From NCBI RefSeq assembly GCF_042665595.1, contig NZ_JBHTCT010000005.1, forward strand, positions 62,001 to 126,000: a stretch of 64,000 nucleotides of DNA, read 5' to 3'. Source of the DNA: Bhargavaea changchunensis. Its GTDB lineage: Bacteria; Bacillota; Bacilli; Bacillales_A; Planococcaceae. The position numbers and the translations under genes are program-made. A model generated the notes under the pieces. It ran no database searches. It saw nothing but the letters and a program-made list of their open reading frames with translations, and had not been told where the DNA came from. Positions 33,436 through 41,518 of the stretch are shown in pieces. The stretch's first letter is position 1; each line of letters begins with the position of its first letter.

Positions 33436-34299
33436 TCATGCCTCCTTTGCCGTAAAGAGTCCCTGTGGCCTGAAGATGAGCACGACCGCCATCAGGATCA
33501 TGTTCACCGCGAGAGACAGAGATGGGACGAAATAAGCCATATAGCTTCCTGCCAGCCCAACGAGGATTGCCGCGAGAAGCGAGCCCGGGAAACTGCCCAT
33601 ACCGCCGATCACGACGACAATAAAGGCGAGTATGGCGAACTCAAGTCCCATCTCCGCGTATACCACACCCGAATACGGGGCCATGAGCGCGCCTGCCAAT
33701 GCCGCGAGCCCGGCACCCGCCATGAACACGTAGAGAAAGACTTTGTTGATGTCGATACCGAGCGCCTGCACCATCTCTTTGTTGATGACGCCGGCCCTGA
33801 CGACCAGCCCGATCTTCGTCCGCTTCAGGATAAACTGGACGACGGCGAATACAAGCAGTCCGACGAGAATGATGAACAGGCGGTATTTGATCAAAATGAC
33901 ACCGCCCGCCTCCCAGCTTCCAGAAAGGTAATCCGGTGTTTTTGCCGCGATCTGGTTTGGTCCGAAGACGACTTTCAGCATCTCCGACAACACCAGCATG
34001 AAGCCGAGAGTAATCAGGATCTGCTGCACGTGGTTGCCGTACACCGGCTTGATGATCAGCTTTTCAGTAATAAAGCCGAGGACGACGCCCGTCAGCACGG
34101 CTCCGATGACGGAGATGAGGAAACTTCCGGTCACGCCGTAGAAGAAGACCCCGCTGAAGGCTCCCCATGCGAACAGCCCGCCATGGGCAAAGTTCAGGAC
34201 GCTCATCAGACCGAATATCAGTGTCAGCCCCGCGGCAAGCAGGAAAATGAGCATGCCCGTGGCCAGCCCGTTGACTGTTAGATTCAATAATAGATCCAT
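33436..34299 (-). CDS. livH: Branched-chain-amino-acid-type ABC permease LivH
   Basis: The 287-residue permease shows the LivH signature LTVNGLATGMLIFLLAAGLTLIFGLMSVLNFAHGGLFAWGAF, the loop RAGVINKEMVQALGIDINKVF and VVIGGMGSFPGSLLAAILVGL. It is the partner of LivM in the membrane. Directly before it lies livF (15-base gap). Confidence 0.92.
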   Translation of the reverse strand: MDLLLNLTVNGLATGMLIFLLAAGLTLIFGLMSVLNFAHGGLFAWGAFSGVFFYGVTGSFLISVIGAVLTGVVLGFITEKLIIKPVYGNHVQQILITLGFMLVLSEMLKVVFGPNQIAAKTPDYLSGSWEAGGVILIKYRLFIILVGLLVFAVVQFILKRTKIGLVVRAGVINKEMVQALGIDINKVFLYVFMAGAGLAALAGALMAPYSGVVYAEMGLEFAILAFIVVVIGGMGSFPGSLLAAILVGLAGSYMAYFVPSLSLAVNMILMAVVLIFRPQGLFTAKEA

Positions 34300-34314
34300 T
34301 TACATGGCCTCCTT

Positions 34315-35022
34315 TCAGGCGATTCCCAGATAGGTCCGCTTCAGTTCTTCATCGCGCACCAATTCTTCCATCCGCCCGCTCTGGACGGTCTCCCCGTCAT
34401 CGATCAATGTGTAGGTGTCCCCGACTCCCGCAGCCATCGAGAAGTTCTGTTCGACCAGGATGATCGTCGTCTGTTTTTTCATCTCCCGGATCGCCTCCAT
34501 CACAGATTCGATCACGATCGGGGCAAGCCCCTTGGACGGTTCGTCGATCAGCATGAGCCTGTTGTCATTGACAAATGCCCTCGCCATCGCAAGCATCTGC
34601 TTCTGGCCGCCGGACAGGTGTCCGCCTTCCTTCTTCCAGAACTTTTTCAGATCCGGGAACAGGGTCAGCACATAATCCTGCCGTGCCATTGCAGCTTCGT
34701 CTTCTTTTCGCATTGCGACTTTCAGGTTCTCCTCGACGGTGAGTGTCGTGAAGACCGCCTGATCCTCGGGCACATAGCCGATGCCGCCGTTGGCAATGGA
34801 GAAGGTCGGAAGCTTCGTGATGTCCTGCCCGTTATAATGGATCGTGCCGGATGTGGCCGGAGACAGCCCCATGATCGTGCGGAGTGTCGTCGTCTTCCCG
34901 GCGCCATTGCGGCCGAGAAGTACCGTCACCTCGCCCTCTTCCGCGGTCAGAGAGACCCCCTGCAAGATGTGATACTGGCCGATATGAGTGTGGACGTTCT
35001 CAAGCGTGAGCAGTCTGCTCAT
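34315..35022 (-). CDS. livF: Branched-chain-amino-acid-type ABC ATPase LivF
   Basis: The 235-residue ATPase has Walker A LGRNGAGKTTT, the LivF-typical GIGYVPEDQAVFTTLTVEENL, signature LSGGQKQMLAMARAF, Walker B LMLIDEPSKGLAP and switch VEQN. The start at 35022 (MSRLLTLENV) follows GGGAGGGATG; the longer frame to 35094 lies inside livG. It overlaps livG by 23 bases. Confidence 0.92.
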   Translation of the reverse strand: MSRLLTLENVHTHIGQYHILQGVSLTAEEGEVTVLLGRNGAGKTTTLRTIMGLSPATSGTIHYNGQDITKLPTFSIANGGIGYVPEDQAVFTTLTVEENLKVAMRKEDEAAMARQDYVLTLFPDLKKFWKKEGGHLSGGQKQMLAMARAFVNDNRLMLIDEPSKGLAPIVIESVMEAIREMKKQTTIILVEQNFSMAAGVGDTYTLIDDGETVQSGRMEELVRDEELKRTYLGIA

Positions 35023-35773
35023 GAGGCATCCCTCCCAGATACGCATTTTGTACAGTCTCGTTCTGCATGATCTCTTCCGGTGTCCCGTCCGCAAGAAGTT
35101 TTCCGTTGAACAGCACCATGATGGAATCCGACAAATCGAGGATCATGTCCATCTTGTGCTCGATCAGGAGGACGGTCTTGTTCCCGCCTTCCTTTATGTT
35201 GCGGATGACATTCAGGATGGACGGCACCTCTTCCAGTGACATGCCGGCGGTCGGCTCATCCAGAAGAAGCACTTCCGTATCCAGTGCCAGCAGCATGGCA
35301 ATCTCCAGCTTCCGCTTTTCGCCGTGGGAAATCTGGCTTGCAATGGCGTCCGCCTTGCCGTCAAGCAGGACAGTCGATAAAATCTCCATCGACTCCTCCA
35401 TGAACTTCTTATAAGAACTGAAGTGCCGGAACGGGTTGTACCGTACCCCTTCCCTTGATTGCACAGCCAGCCGGACATTTTCCAGAACGGTCAGGTTCGG
35501 GAAGACGTTCGTGATCTGGAATGACCGCCCGAGGCCGAGCCGGGTCCTCTCAACAGGTGACAGGCCGTCGAGCAGCCGCCCCTTGAAATAAACACTGCCT
35601 TCTGTCGGCTTGAGTTCGCCGCTGATCAGGTTAAAGAAAGTGGTCTTTCCCGCGCCATTCGGCCCGATCACCGATTTGAATTCGTTCGGCGGCAGGGTGA
35701 AGTTCACATGATCCACGGCGGTGTGACCGCCAAATCGGATTGTCAGGTTTTCCGTCTTTAATATCGGTTCCAT
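35000..35773 (-). CDS. livG: Branched-chain-amino-acid-type ABC ATPase LivG
   Basis: The 257-residue ATPase carries Walker A GPNGAGKTT, the LivG-type RTRLGLGRSFQITNVFPNLTVLENV, a signature in the form ISHGEKRKLEIA, Walker B VLLLDEPTAGMS and switch IEHKMD. The signature with SHGEK is the usual LivG variant. It lies 110 bases downstream of the binding-protein gene, with strong stem-loops between. Confidence 0.92.
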   Translation of the reverse strand: MEPILKTENLTIRFGGHTAVDHVNFTLPPNEFKSVIGPNGAGKTTFFNLISGELKPTEGSVYFKGRLLDGLSPVERTRLGLGRSFQITNVFPNLTVLENVRLAVQSREGVRYNPFRHFSSYKKFMEESMEILSTVLLDGKADAIASQISHGEKRKLEIAMLLALDTEVLLLDEPTAGMSLEEVPSILNVIRNIKEGGNKTVLLIEHKMDMILDLSDSIMVLFNGKLLADGTPEEIMQNETVQNAYLGGMPHEQTAHA

Positions 35774-35801
35774 ATCGGGATCCTCCCCTCATTTGTTCCG
35801 C

Positions 35802-35863
35802 CCTTCCGGATACACGCCCGACCGGTGTGCATCCGGAAAGGCGGGACGGCAGATGCCGTCCGT
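35802..35863 (-). promoter_or_regulatory. Two stem-loops between binding-protein gene and livG
   Basis: One hairpin pairs 35844-35850 with 35853-35859 (GACGGCA/TGCCGTC). The second pairs CCTTCCGGATACA (35802-35814) with about 35825-35840, one side bulged. Such hairpins often stabilise or partly terminate the upstream message, keeping binding protein in excess over the permease; that role is inferred. Confidence 0.5.
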
Positions 35864-35882
35864 CTTTCCTGCGTTTGTCAGA

Positions 35883-37088
35883 TCAGTTCATGATCGGTGG
35901 CTCGGTCTCCTCAGGCGACAGTTCACGGATCAGGACCGGCACCGGATATGGCACGCCATCTTGCTCTTCCAGCTTAATCGCGTAGAGCGACTGCAGAGCC
36001 TGGTGGTCTTCTTCACGGAAAGTCATTGTTCCTTTCGGTGTTTCAAAGGACATGCCTTCCATGACTTCGATCAGCTGGTCCGCGTCCGCATCGCCTTCTG
36101 TCTGCTTCAGTGCTTCCACGATGGCAATTGCGGCCGACATGCCGCCCGGCGTGAACAGGTCAGGCACTTCACCGTCAAATCGGTCCGTGTGTTCCTTGAC
36201 GAGCCAGTCGTTCACTTCGTTGTCAGGCAGGGTATGGTAATAGACCGAGAACCCTTCCATGCCGACAAGCGGTTCCATGACAGACAGTGCCGGGATGTCC
36301 GGAGCACCGGTGGAAATCTTGATGCCCTTTTCCTGAAGCTTCATGTCCGCAATCTGGTTCCACGGAGAGTTTGCTCCTGCCCATACGACGAACAGGTAAT
36401 CAGGATCCGACTCGATAATCTTCTGGAGGTTCGCCGTAAAGTCAGTGGCTGCCGGGTCGGCATACTCCTCAAGGACAATCTCGGCTCCCAGGTCTTCTGC
36501 CGCGTTCTTGAATGCCTCCACTCCGTCCCATCCGAACGAGTAGTCCGGGGCGAATGTCGCGATCTTCACACCTTCACCGGCGATAGAAGCCGCTCCCGCC
36601 ACTGCATCCTGCGAGGAGTTCCTCGCCGTGCGGAACAGGTACTTGTTGAACTCGGAACCGGTGATGCTGTCAGCGACCGCCGGCTCGACGATCATGACTT
36701 TTTCGTATTCTTCCGCGAGCGGCAGAACCGCGAGCGTGTCACCGGAGCTGGACGATCCGACCAGGAAGTCCACTTCATCTTCTTCAAGTAGCTTGGTCGC
36801 TTTCTGGACTGCGACTTCCGGTTTGGTTTCCGTATCTTCGTAAACCACTTCGATTTTCTTGCCATTCACTTCCATCGATCCGTCGGTTGCATATTCAAGG
36901 CCGAGGTCAAATCCTCGCTGTGTCTGCTTTCCGTACGATTCGAGCGCACCGGTCAATGAGGCCAGGACACCTACCTTGATCGTTTCATCACTGCCGCTTC
37001 CTTCCACTTCATCGGCACCGCTGTCCGAACAAGCTGCTGAAAACACCAGCACACATGCGAGACTGAGCAAACCTGCAACTCTCTTCAA
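35883..37088 (-). CDS. Substrate-binding lipoprotein of the LIV-type importer
   Basis: The 401-residue protein has a lipoprotein signal ending VFSAACSDSG and the Leu/Ile/Val-binding fold: IKVGVLASLTGALESYGKQTQRGFDLGLEYA, VYEDTETKPEVAVQKATKLLEEDEVDFLVGSSSSGDTLAVLPLAEEY and IATFAPDYSFGWDGVEAFKNAAEDLGAEIV. It starts at a TTG (37088), chosen because GGAGGAGGAG lies just upstream and the signal peptide begins there; the longer frame up to 37202 has no site. First gene of the nine-gene operon, with a cre-like site 24 bases upstream. The ligand is unknown and need not be an amino acid. Confidence 0.88.
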   Translation of the reverse strand: MKRVAGLLSLACVLVFSAACSDSGADEVEGSGSDETIKVGVLASLTGALESYGKQTQRGFDLGLEYATDGSMEVNGKKIEVVYEDTETKPEVAVQKATKLLEEDEVDFLVGSSSSGDTLAVLPLAEEYEKVMIVEPAVADSITGSEFNKYLFRTARNSSQDAVAGAASIAGEGVKIATFAPDYSFGWDGVEAFKNAAEDLGAEIVLEEYADPAATDFTANLQKIIESDPDYLFVVWAGANSPWNQIADMKLQEKGIKISTGAPDIPALSVMEPLVGMEGFSVYYHTLPDNEVNDWLVKEHTDRFDGEVPDLFTPGGMSAAIAIVEALKQTEGDADADQLIEVMEGMSFETPKGTMTFREEDHQALQSLYAIKLEEQDGVPYPVPVLIRELSPEETEPPIMN

Positions 37089-37111
37089 CTTGCACTCCTC
37101 CTCCGCTGTTT

Positions 37112-37125
37112 TGTAAACGTTTTCT
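37112..37125. promoter_or_regulatory. cre-like CcpA site ahead of the LIV operon
   Basis: TGTAAACGTTTTCT matches the Bacillus cre consensus TGWAANCGNTNWCA at all but the last defined position. It lies in the leader, 24 bases before the TTG start, where CcpA typically represses. Catabolite repression of the whole operon follows if true. Confidence 0.6.
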
Positions 37126-37145
37126 GAACTGTCTACATCATAGAT

Positions 37146-37171
37146 TGCAAGAGTTGCAAATGAGTTGCAGA
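37146..37171 (-). promoter_or_regulatory. Three short direct repeats upstream of the LIV operon
   Basis: On the minus strand TGCAACTC, TGCAACTC and TGCAATC follow one another within 26 bases, between the GC-rich repeat block and the cre-like site. Direct repeats at such a position could be activator sites, for example for the regulator at 37890. Confidence 0.35.
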
Positions 37172-37436
37172 CGCCCAAACGAAGATGGGCGTCTGCGAGC
37201 AAAAGCGAAGCGTTGCGGAGCAGCAGTTAAAAAAGATTGGCTGCTGCGTTCAAAAGCGCCAGCGTTGCGGAGCACAAAGCAGCTTTAGCTGCTGCCAATA
37301 CGCAGACTGGCGTCTGCGAGCAAAAGCGAAGCGTGGCTAAGCACAGGATACTGCTGCGCTCAAAAGCGCCAGCGTTGAGCAGCACCGCCCAAACGAAGAT
37401 GGGTGTCTGCGAGCAAAAGCGAAGCGTTGCGTAGCA
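37167..37436. repeat. GC-rich interspersed palindromic repeats
   Basis: Three copies (about 37167-37226, 37302-37346, 37386-37436) share a hairpin such as GCAGACGCCCA with TGGGCGTCTGC, followed by GCGAGCAAAAGCGAAGCG. Between them sit two copies of a second element, CTGCTGCG-T/C-TCAAAAGCGCCAGCG (from about 37231 and 37351). Nothing coding is convincing. The block lies in the 800-base gap between regulator and LIV operon. Origin and function are unknown. Confidence 0.7.
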
Positions 37437-37546
37437 CCGTCAGTACGATGCGAAGCTTTAATTAACGCCCGCTATAAGCACGGCTGCAAGTGTGAGCGAG
37501 TGATGGAACAGAGGGCGTTGCTCACCACAGATCTTCAATAGTTGAT
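37437..37546. other. Remainder of the gap between repeat blocks
   Basis: Between the GC-rich repeats and the 21-bp array lies a further segment with AGGGCG/CGCCC arms (about 37466-37515) that could pair at a distance. No promoter or gene was recognised. Confidence 0.4.
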
Positions 37547-37741
37547 TTCGTCATTCATCCCTCCAATCTCGTCATTCATCCCTTCAATCTCGTCATTCAT
37601 CCCTCCAATCTCGTCATTCCACCGAGTAATTTCGTCATTCGCACCATTGAAATGGATGAATGACGAAATCAGGGTGTTGAATGGTGAGACTGAGTCTCCG
37701 AATGACGAAACCAAGTCCCTGAATGACGAAACCGTCATTGG
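37547..37741. repeat. Head-to-head 21-bp repeat arrays
   Basis: Five 21-bp units in minus orientation (starts 37547, 37568, 37589, 37610, 37631; core TTCGTCATTC) are followed, after six bases, by four units in plus orientation (37658, 37679, 37700, 37721; core GAATGACGAAA). The whole is an imperfect 195-base palindrome of tandem repeats. The core is the one found in the his operon at 7136. Confidence 0.88.
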
Positions 37742-37800
37742 CCGTGTTTATCTTTTGCTGCCGGATCGATAGGAAGCTTGTTTTTCCCACAGCAACGCAA

Positions 37801-37848
37801 AACTCCCCGAATCTGCTTCGCATCAAGATGCGCACATTTTCGGGGAGT
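37801..37848 (-). terminator. Terminator of the BTAD regulator gene
   Basis: On the minus strand ACTCCCCGAA (37848-37839) pairs with TTCGGGGAGT (37811-37802), with an inner GCGCATC/GATGCG stem, followed by TTT. Confidence 0.75.
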
Positions 37849-37889
37849 CTTCCATTGTTCAAATTGTTTGTTCTCTGGCCATCATCACT

Positions 37890-40800
37890 TTACGCTTCTT
37901 CTATAAACTCTTCCTCCGTTTCGGTTGCTTCGAGGACCATTTCATACATGCGGATGGTCGGTTCCATGGGTTCGATGCCAAGTTCCCGGTCGAGGATGTC
38001 GTGGCATGTTTCGAACCAGCGGATCGCCCTGGATCGCCTTCCCAGTCTGTAATTGGCGTAGATCAGAAGCCGATAGGCCTCTTCTCTTGTTTCGTCGGCT
38101 TCCAAGAGTTTTTCTGCACAATTGATGACTTCGGCGTATTCTTCCAGCCGGGTACAGGTTTGTGCCATTCGTTCCATAACATCCATTCGTAATCGGGCAT
38201 GGGCTTCCCGCTCCGAACGAATCCAGTCTGTAGTCGGCTTTTCCGCGAATAACGTTCCGCCATACCGGTCCAGCGCTTTTTGGAGCTTTTGTTTGGCTTC
38301 TTCCGCACGCCGCTCCCTGATGCCTGATTCCGCGTATTTCCGGAACAGCTCGACATCCGTCTTCAGACTGCTTTCGGGATTGAGGCGGTACATCGTCTTG
38401 CGGCGGATAATGAAGAAGGGCTCCTCCCGAGCATTCCGTTCCGGTTCCAATACCTTCAGAAGTGCATTTAGCGCGACCTTGAAGTCCCGGTCAGCCGACT
38501 TCTCATCTGACTCCGGCCATAGTGCCTGAAGCAGTTCTTCCTTAGGAATATACCGCTCCCGATTCAGGCAAAGATAAGAGAGCAGTTCCTTCGATTTATC
38601 GCGCTTCCACTCTCTGTCCGGGACTTCCCGGCCGTCCCGGTATAGGATGAACGGCCCTGAAAGCCGGACAAACAGGCTGTAGGCCGGATACCTGACGCCA
38701 TTTTCCGTCCCGGTGATTTCCGCAAGCCGTGCCGATGCCGCCGAAGCGCCCGATTCCTGTGCATAGGCAATCATGGCCCGGACTGCTTCCATCCCGACAG
38801 GGGCCATCAGCGTCCTGCGCCGGATGAAAAAGTCGTAACCGTTGCCGGCCAGCAGACTTCCGAATTCCTCTATAGCCGGGAGAAAGCGTGTAGTGTCCCC
38901 TGAGCGGAAAGCCGCGTGCGCCATCCAGAATGCAGATGCCATCCTCCCGAACGAATCCCCGCTTCTCATAAACAGAGAACGGGCCTTTTCGGCTGCTTCA
39001 CGGGACTTTTCCCATTCATCCATGCGTGCGCGTATCACCGAGATTCCCGTAAGAATGATTGCGGACAGCCACTGGTCATCGACGGACTCGGTTTCCGCAA
39101 GGCCTTTTTCCGCACAGGAGAGCGCCTCGTCAAACCTTCCTTCAGACGCCCTGAGGATTGCGAGGCCCAAATATGCTTCTGCGGTTCCCCGATTCACGTT
39201 CAGCTCTTCCATGATGCCGATCGCATCAAGATATAGCCGTTCAGGGGTTCTGAAATCATACGGATCTTCCAGAAATTCCGCATGCCCTTTCCGGATCCGG
39301 GCCACTGCTCCGACAAAAGCCGACTGGTTGCCCCGGATTCCTTTATCGGCGGCATCCTTTGCACGTTCTGCCTCTCCCTTCAGAGAGTAAATGAACGAAA
39401 GGAGCAGATCCGTTTCCCGGTGGGAGTCCGGAAGATGAGCAGCCTGCCCCGACCGCCGCTCAAGAAGGCCCAGCGCTTCATCAAGCCGCCCCCTCCGGAG
39501 GAAAATCCGGACATCCAAGTTTCCTTGCGACAGGATCTCTGCATCAAGCCGTGCCTCGGCCGCCCAGCTTTCACCCTCTTCCGCCCTGCCCAAGTTGACA
39601 AGGTTTTCGGCATACTGCCGCTTCAGCCGGACCATCGCCTTCTGATCGGTTCCGTTCCCGCTTTCTGCTTCCAAGATGGCTCTTCTGAGATACGGCTCTG
39701 CGCGGCCCGGCTGTATCGTATCCAGGTAAATATGCGCGATGCCGGCATGGGCCCGGCTGATCATAAGACGGTCCCCTTCCCGTTCGGCCAGCGTGGCACA
39801 GCGCAAGTATGACTGTTTCGCCTTTTCATAAAACGCCCGGTATCTGAAACATTCCCCTTCTTGGAAGTAAAGGCCGTACCATGCCTCCTTCACCTGAACG
39901 GGCAAATTTTTGAGCCTTTCCAGCAACCAATCGAACTTTCCTTCCTTCACCACTTCGTCAGCATGATCATCAAGAAAACGGGCAAAGAAAGCCGGGTCCC
40001 CCGACTTTTCCGCATGGTTCAGCGCCTGTGTCGTCTCCCCTCGGTCCGAACAGAAATAGGCAGCCTTCTTCTGCAATTCTTCAAATCTGCCCGAACGGCC
40101 GTCTTTCCATTTATCCTCCAGGAACTGCTGGAACAGTGCATGGAACCTGTAGGAGCCGGAGCCGATCGGCTGGATAAACACATGACGGCCTGACAGATGC
40201 CCCAACTTCTCTGCCTGCGCCTCTCCATAGAATGCACGGATCAGTGAATCCGAAAAAGCAGGGAAGATGCTGAACTCCAGAAGAGCCTCCTGATCATCGG
40301 CAGGCATCCAATTAAAAACATCCTCGGACAGATAGGAAAAAAGATCTCCCAGAGCCGGCTTCAGGATCGGCTCTTCCCTTTCCTGGCCATCCAGGATCTG
40401 GTCCGCCATAAGCCGTACGGCGATTGCCCACCCTTCCGTGAGCGTCAGAATCTGGTCCGCCACCGCCGAATCGAGCCTGCGCCCGAAATAATCCTCGAAG
40501 TACACTTCAATCTCTTCCCGGGTAAATCGGAATACTTCTTCCCCCACTTCAAACAGACGTCCGGTCAGTTTGAGCCTCGGCAGGACAGACCATTTCGGCT
40601 TCATGCGGGAGGCGACGACCATCCGGATCTGCGGAGGGAGAAATTCCAGCACCTTCTCCATGAAGAAATCGATTTCAAAAACGTGGTCCACATGGTGGAA
40701 ATCATCGATCACGATGGCGAACGGTTCCGAAATCTTCATCAGCTCATTGATGAACGAGCCCTGAATCCCGGCCACGGCCCGGCCCGGTGCAGGCTCGTTT

Positions 40801-41105
40801 CCGCCAAAGGCCGCATCGGGGTCGAATGCCGGTTCGGCCAGTTGGATGCTCCGGAACAGATGCCGCAGGAAAGGAAGCAGGTCGTCGTCCTCAGAAGAGA
40901 CCGTGTACCAGGAATGCCGGATTGGACCATCCGCAAAAAACCTGGCCAGTCCCGAGCTTTTTCCGTAGCCTGCTCCGCCATGGACAATCATCGTCTGTGC
41001 ATCCAGCCCCCGCCGGAACGCGCGGTTCAGACCGGCACGGGGCATATATGATGGCGGCGGCACCGGGGCAATCAGCTTGGTCATGATCAGTTCCTGCTCC
41101 GACAT
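37890..41105 (-). CDS. Large MalT/SARP-like transcriptional regulator with BTAD domain
   Basis: The 1071-residue protein combines an N-terminal STAND-type NTPase (Walker A GGAGYGKS at 43-50, Walker B FAIVIDD ending near 135, winged-helix part to about 340), a long helical TPR-like middle (about 350-800), and a C-terminal OmpR-type winged helix (from about 806: LSGPFILYRDGREV, WKRDKSKELLSYLCLNRERYIPKEELLQALWP) with a bacterial transcriptional activator domain after it. In the MalT/LAL type the DNA-binding domain is LuxR-like instead. Such proteins switch on a target when an inducer binds. GGGGGAGGAAC supports the ATG at 41105. The nearest co-directional operon is the LIV/KAS III cluster, the likely target. 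Confidence 0.88.
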   Translation of the reverse strand: MSEQELIMTKLIAPVPPPSYMPRAGLNRAFRRGLDAQTMIVHGGAGYGKSSGLARFFADGPIRHSWYTVSSEDDDLLPFLRHLFRSIQLAEPAFDPDAAFGGNEPAPGRAVAGIQGSFINELMKISEPFAIVIDDFHHVDHVFEIDFFMEKVLEFLPPQIRMVVASRMKPKWSVLPRLKLTGRLFEVGEEVFRFTREEIEVYFEDYFGRRLDSAVADQILTLTEGWAIAVRLMADQILDGQEREEPILKPALGDLFSYLSEDVFNWMPADDQEALLEFSIFPAFSDSLIRAFYGEAQAEKLGHLSGRHVFIQPIGSGSYRFHALFQQFLEDKWKDGRSGRFEELQKKAAYFCSDRGETTQALNHAEKSGDPAFFARFLDDHADEVVKEGKFDWLLERLKNLPVQVKEAWYGLYFQEGECFRYRAFYEKAKQSYLRCATLAEREGDRLMISRAHAGIAHIYLDTIQPGRAEPYLRRAILEAESGNGTDQKAMVRLKRQYAENLVNLGRAEEGESWAAEARLDAEILSQGNLDVRIFLRRGRLDEALGLLERRSGQAAHLPDSHRETDLLLSFIYSLKGEAERAKDAADKGIRGNQSAFVGAVARIRKGHAEFLEDPYDFRTPERLYLDAIGIMEELNVNRGTAEAYLGLAILRASEGRFDEALSCAEKGLAETESVDDQWLSAIILTGISVIRARMDEWEKSREAAEKARSLFMRSGDSFGRMASAFWMAHAAFRSGDTTRFLPAIEEFGSLLAGNGYDFFIRRRTLMAPVGMEAVRAMIAYAQESGASAASARLAEITGTENGVRYPAYSLFVRLSGPFILYRDGREVPDREWKRDKSKELLSYLCLNRERYIPKEELLQALWPESDEKSADRDFKVALNALLKVLEPERNAREEPFFIIRRKTMYRLNPESSLKTDVELFRKYAESGIRERRAEEAKQKLQKALDRYGGTLFAEKPTTDWIRSEREAHARLRMDVMERMAQTCTRLEEYAEVINCAEKLLEADETREEAYRLLIYANYRLGRRSRAIRWFETCHDILDRELGIEPMEPTIRMYEMVLEATETEEEFIEEA

Positions 41106-41518
41106 CCTGTTCCTCCCCCTTTCGTCTTGGTCCCTTCATCGTACCACAACAATTATTTGAATTAAATGACATCTTTATCAGCAATCCAGGAGATTTTATG
41201 TTGAAGTGAGCGGGTGTCCGGCTGAATGACGGACCCTGAAACAGGACAGGCGCGCCTTAATTGGTCTCGTTTGGAACTCGATCACGATGGGTGTCTTCTC
41301 CGGCATTTTTCAAAACCCCCTTCGGATCCTTTCTTGGTGAAGCTTATCCAATGAGTGTCCGATCTGGGTCTGTCGTCCTCCGAAGTGAGGGTCAAAAGCT
41401 ATAGTAAGGACCTTTAATCACACTGCTAATGATACAATTTTCTGATATCTCATTGCAGGTCACTTCTCCCTTTTCTATAGTAGATGAGAACGACCAACTA
41501 TAAAGGAGGGGATTGCTT
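41106..41518. other. Divergent intergenic region between regulator and ggt
   Basis: About 410 bases with no convincing gene. The right end holds the ggt promoter. A weak minus-strand pair, TTTAAT and TACGAT with 17-base spacing near 41145-41175, might serve the regulator. The rest (41200-41440) shows nothing I can interpret. Confidence 0.5.
41453..41481 (+). promoter_or_regulatory. Sigma-A promoter of ggt
   Basis: TTGCAG (41453-41458), a 17-base spacer and TATAGT (41476-41481) lie 38 bases before the GTG start. Confidence 0.6.

Noticed and set aside
37237..37434. Plus-strand frame through the GC-rich repeats
   Set aside because: Its alanine- and lysine-rich translation merely reflects the repeat; no start signal was seen.
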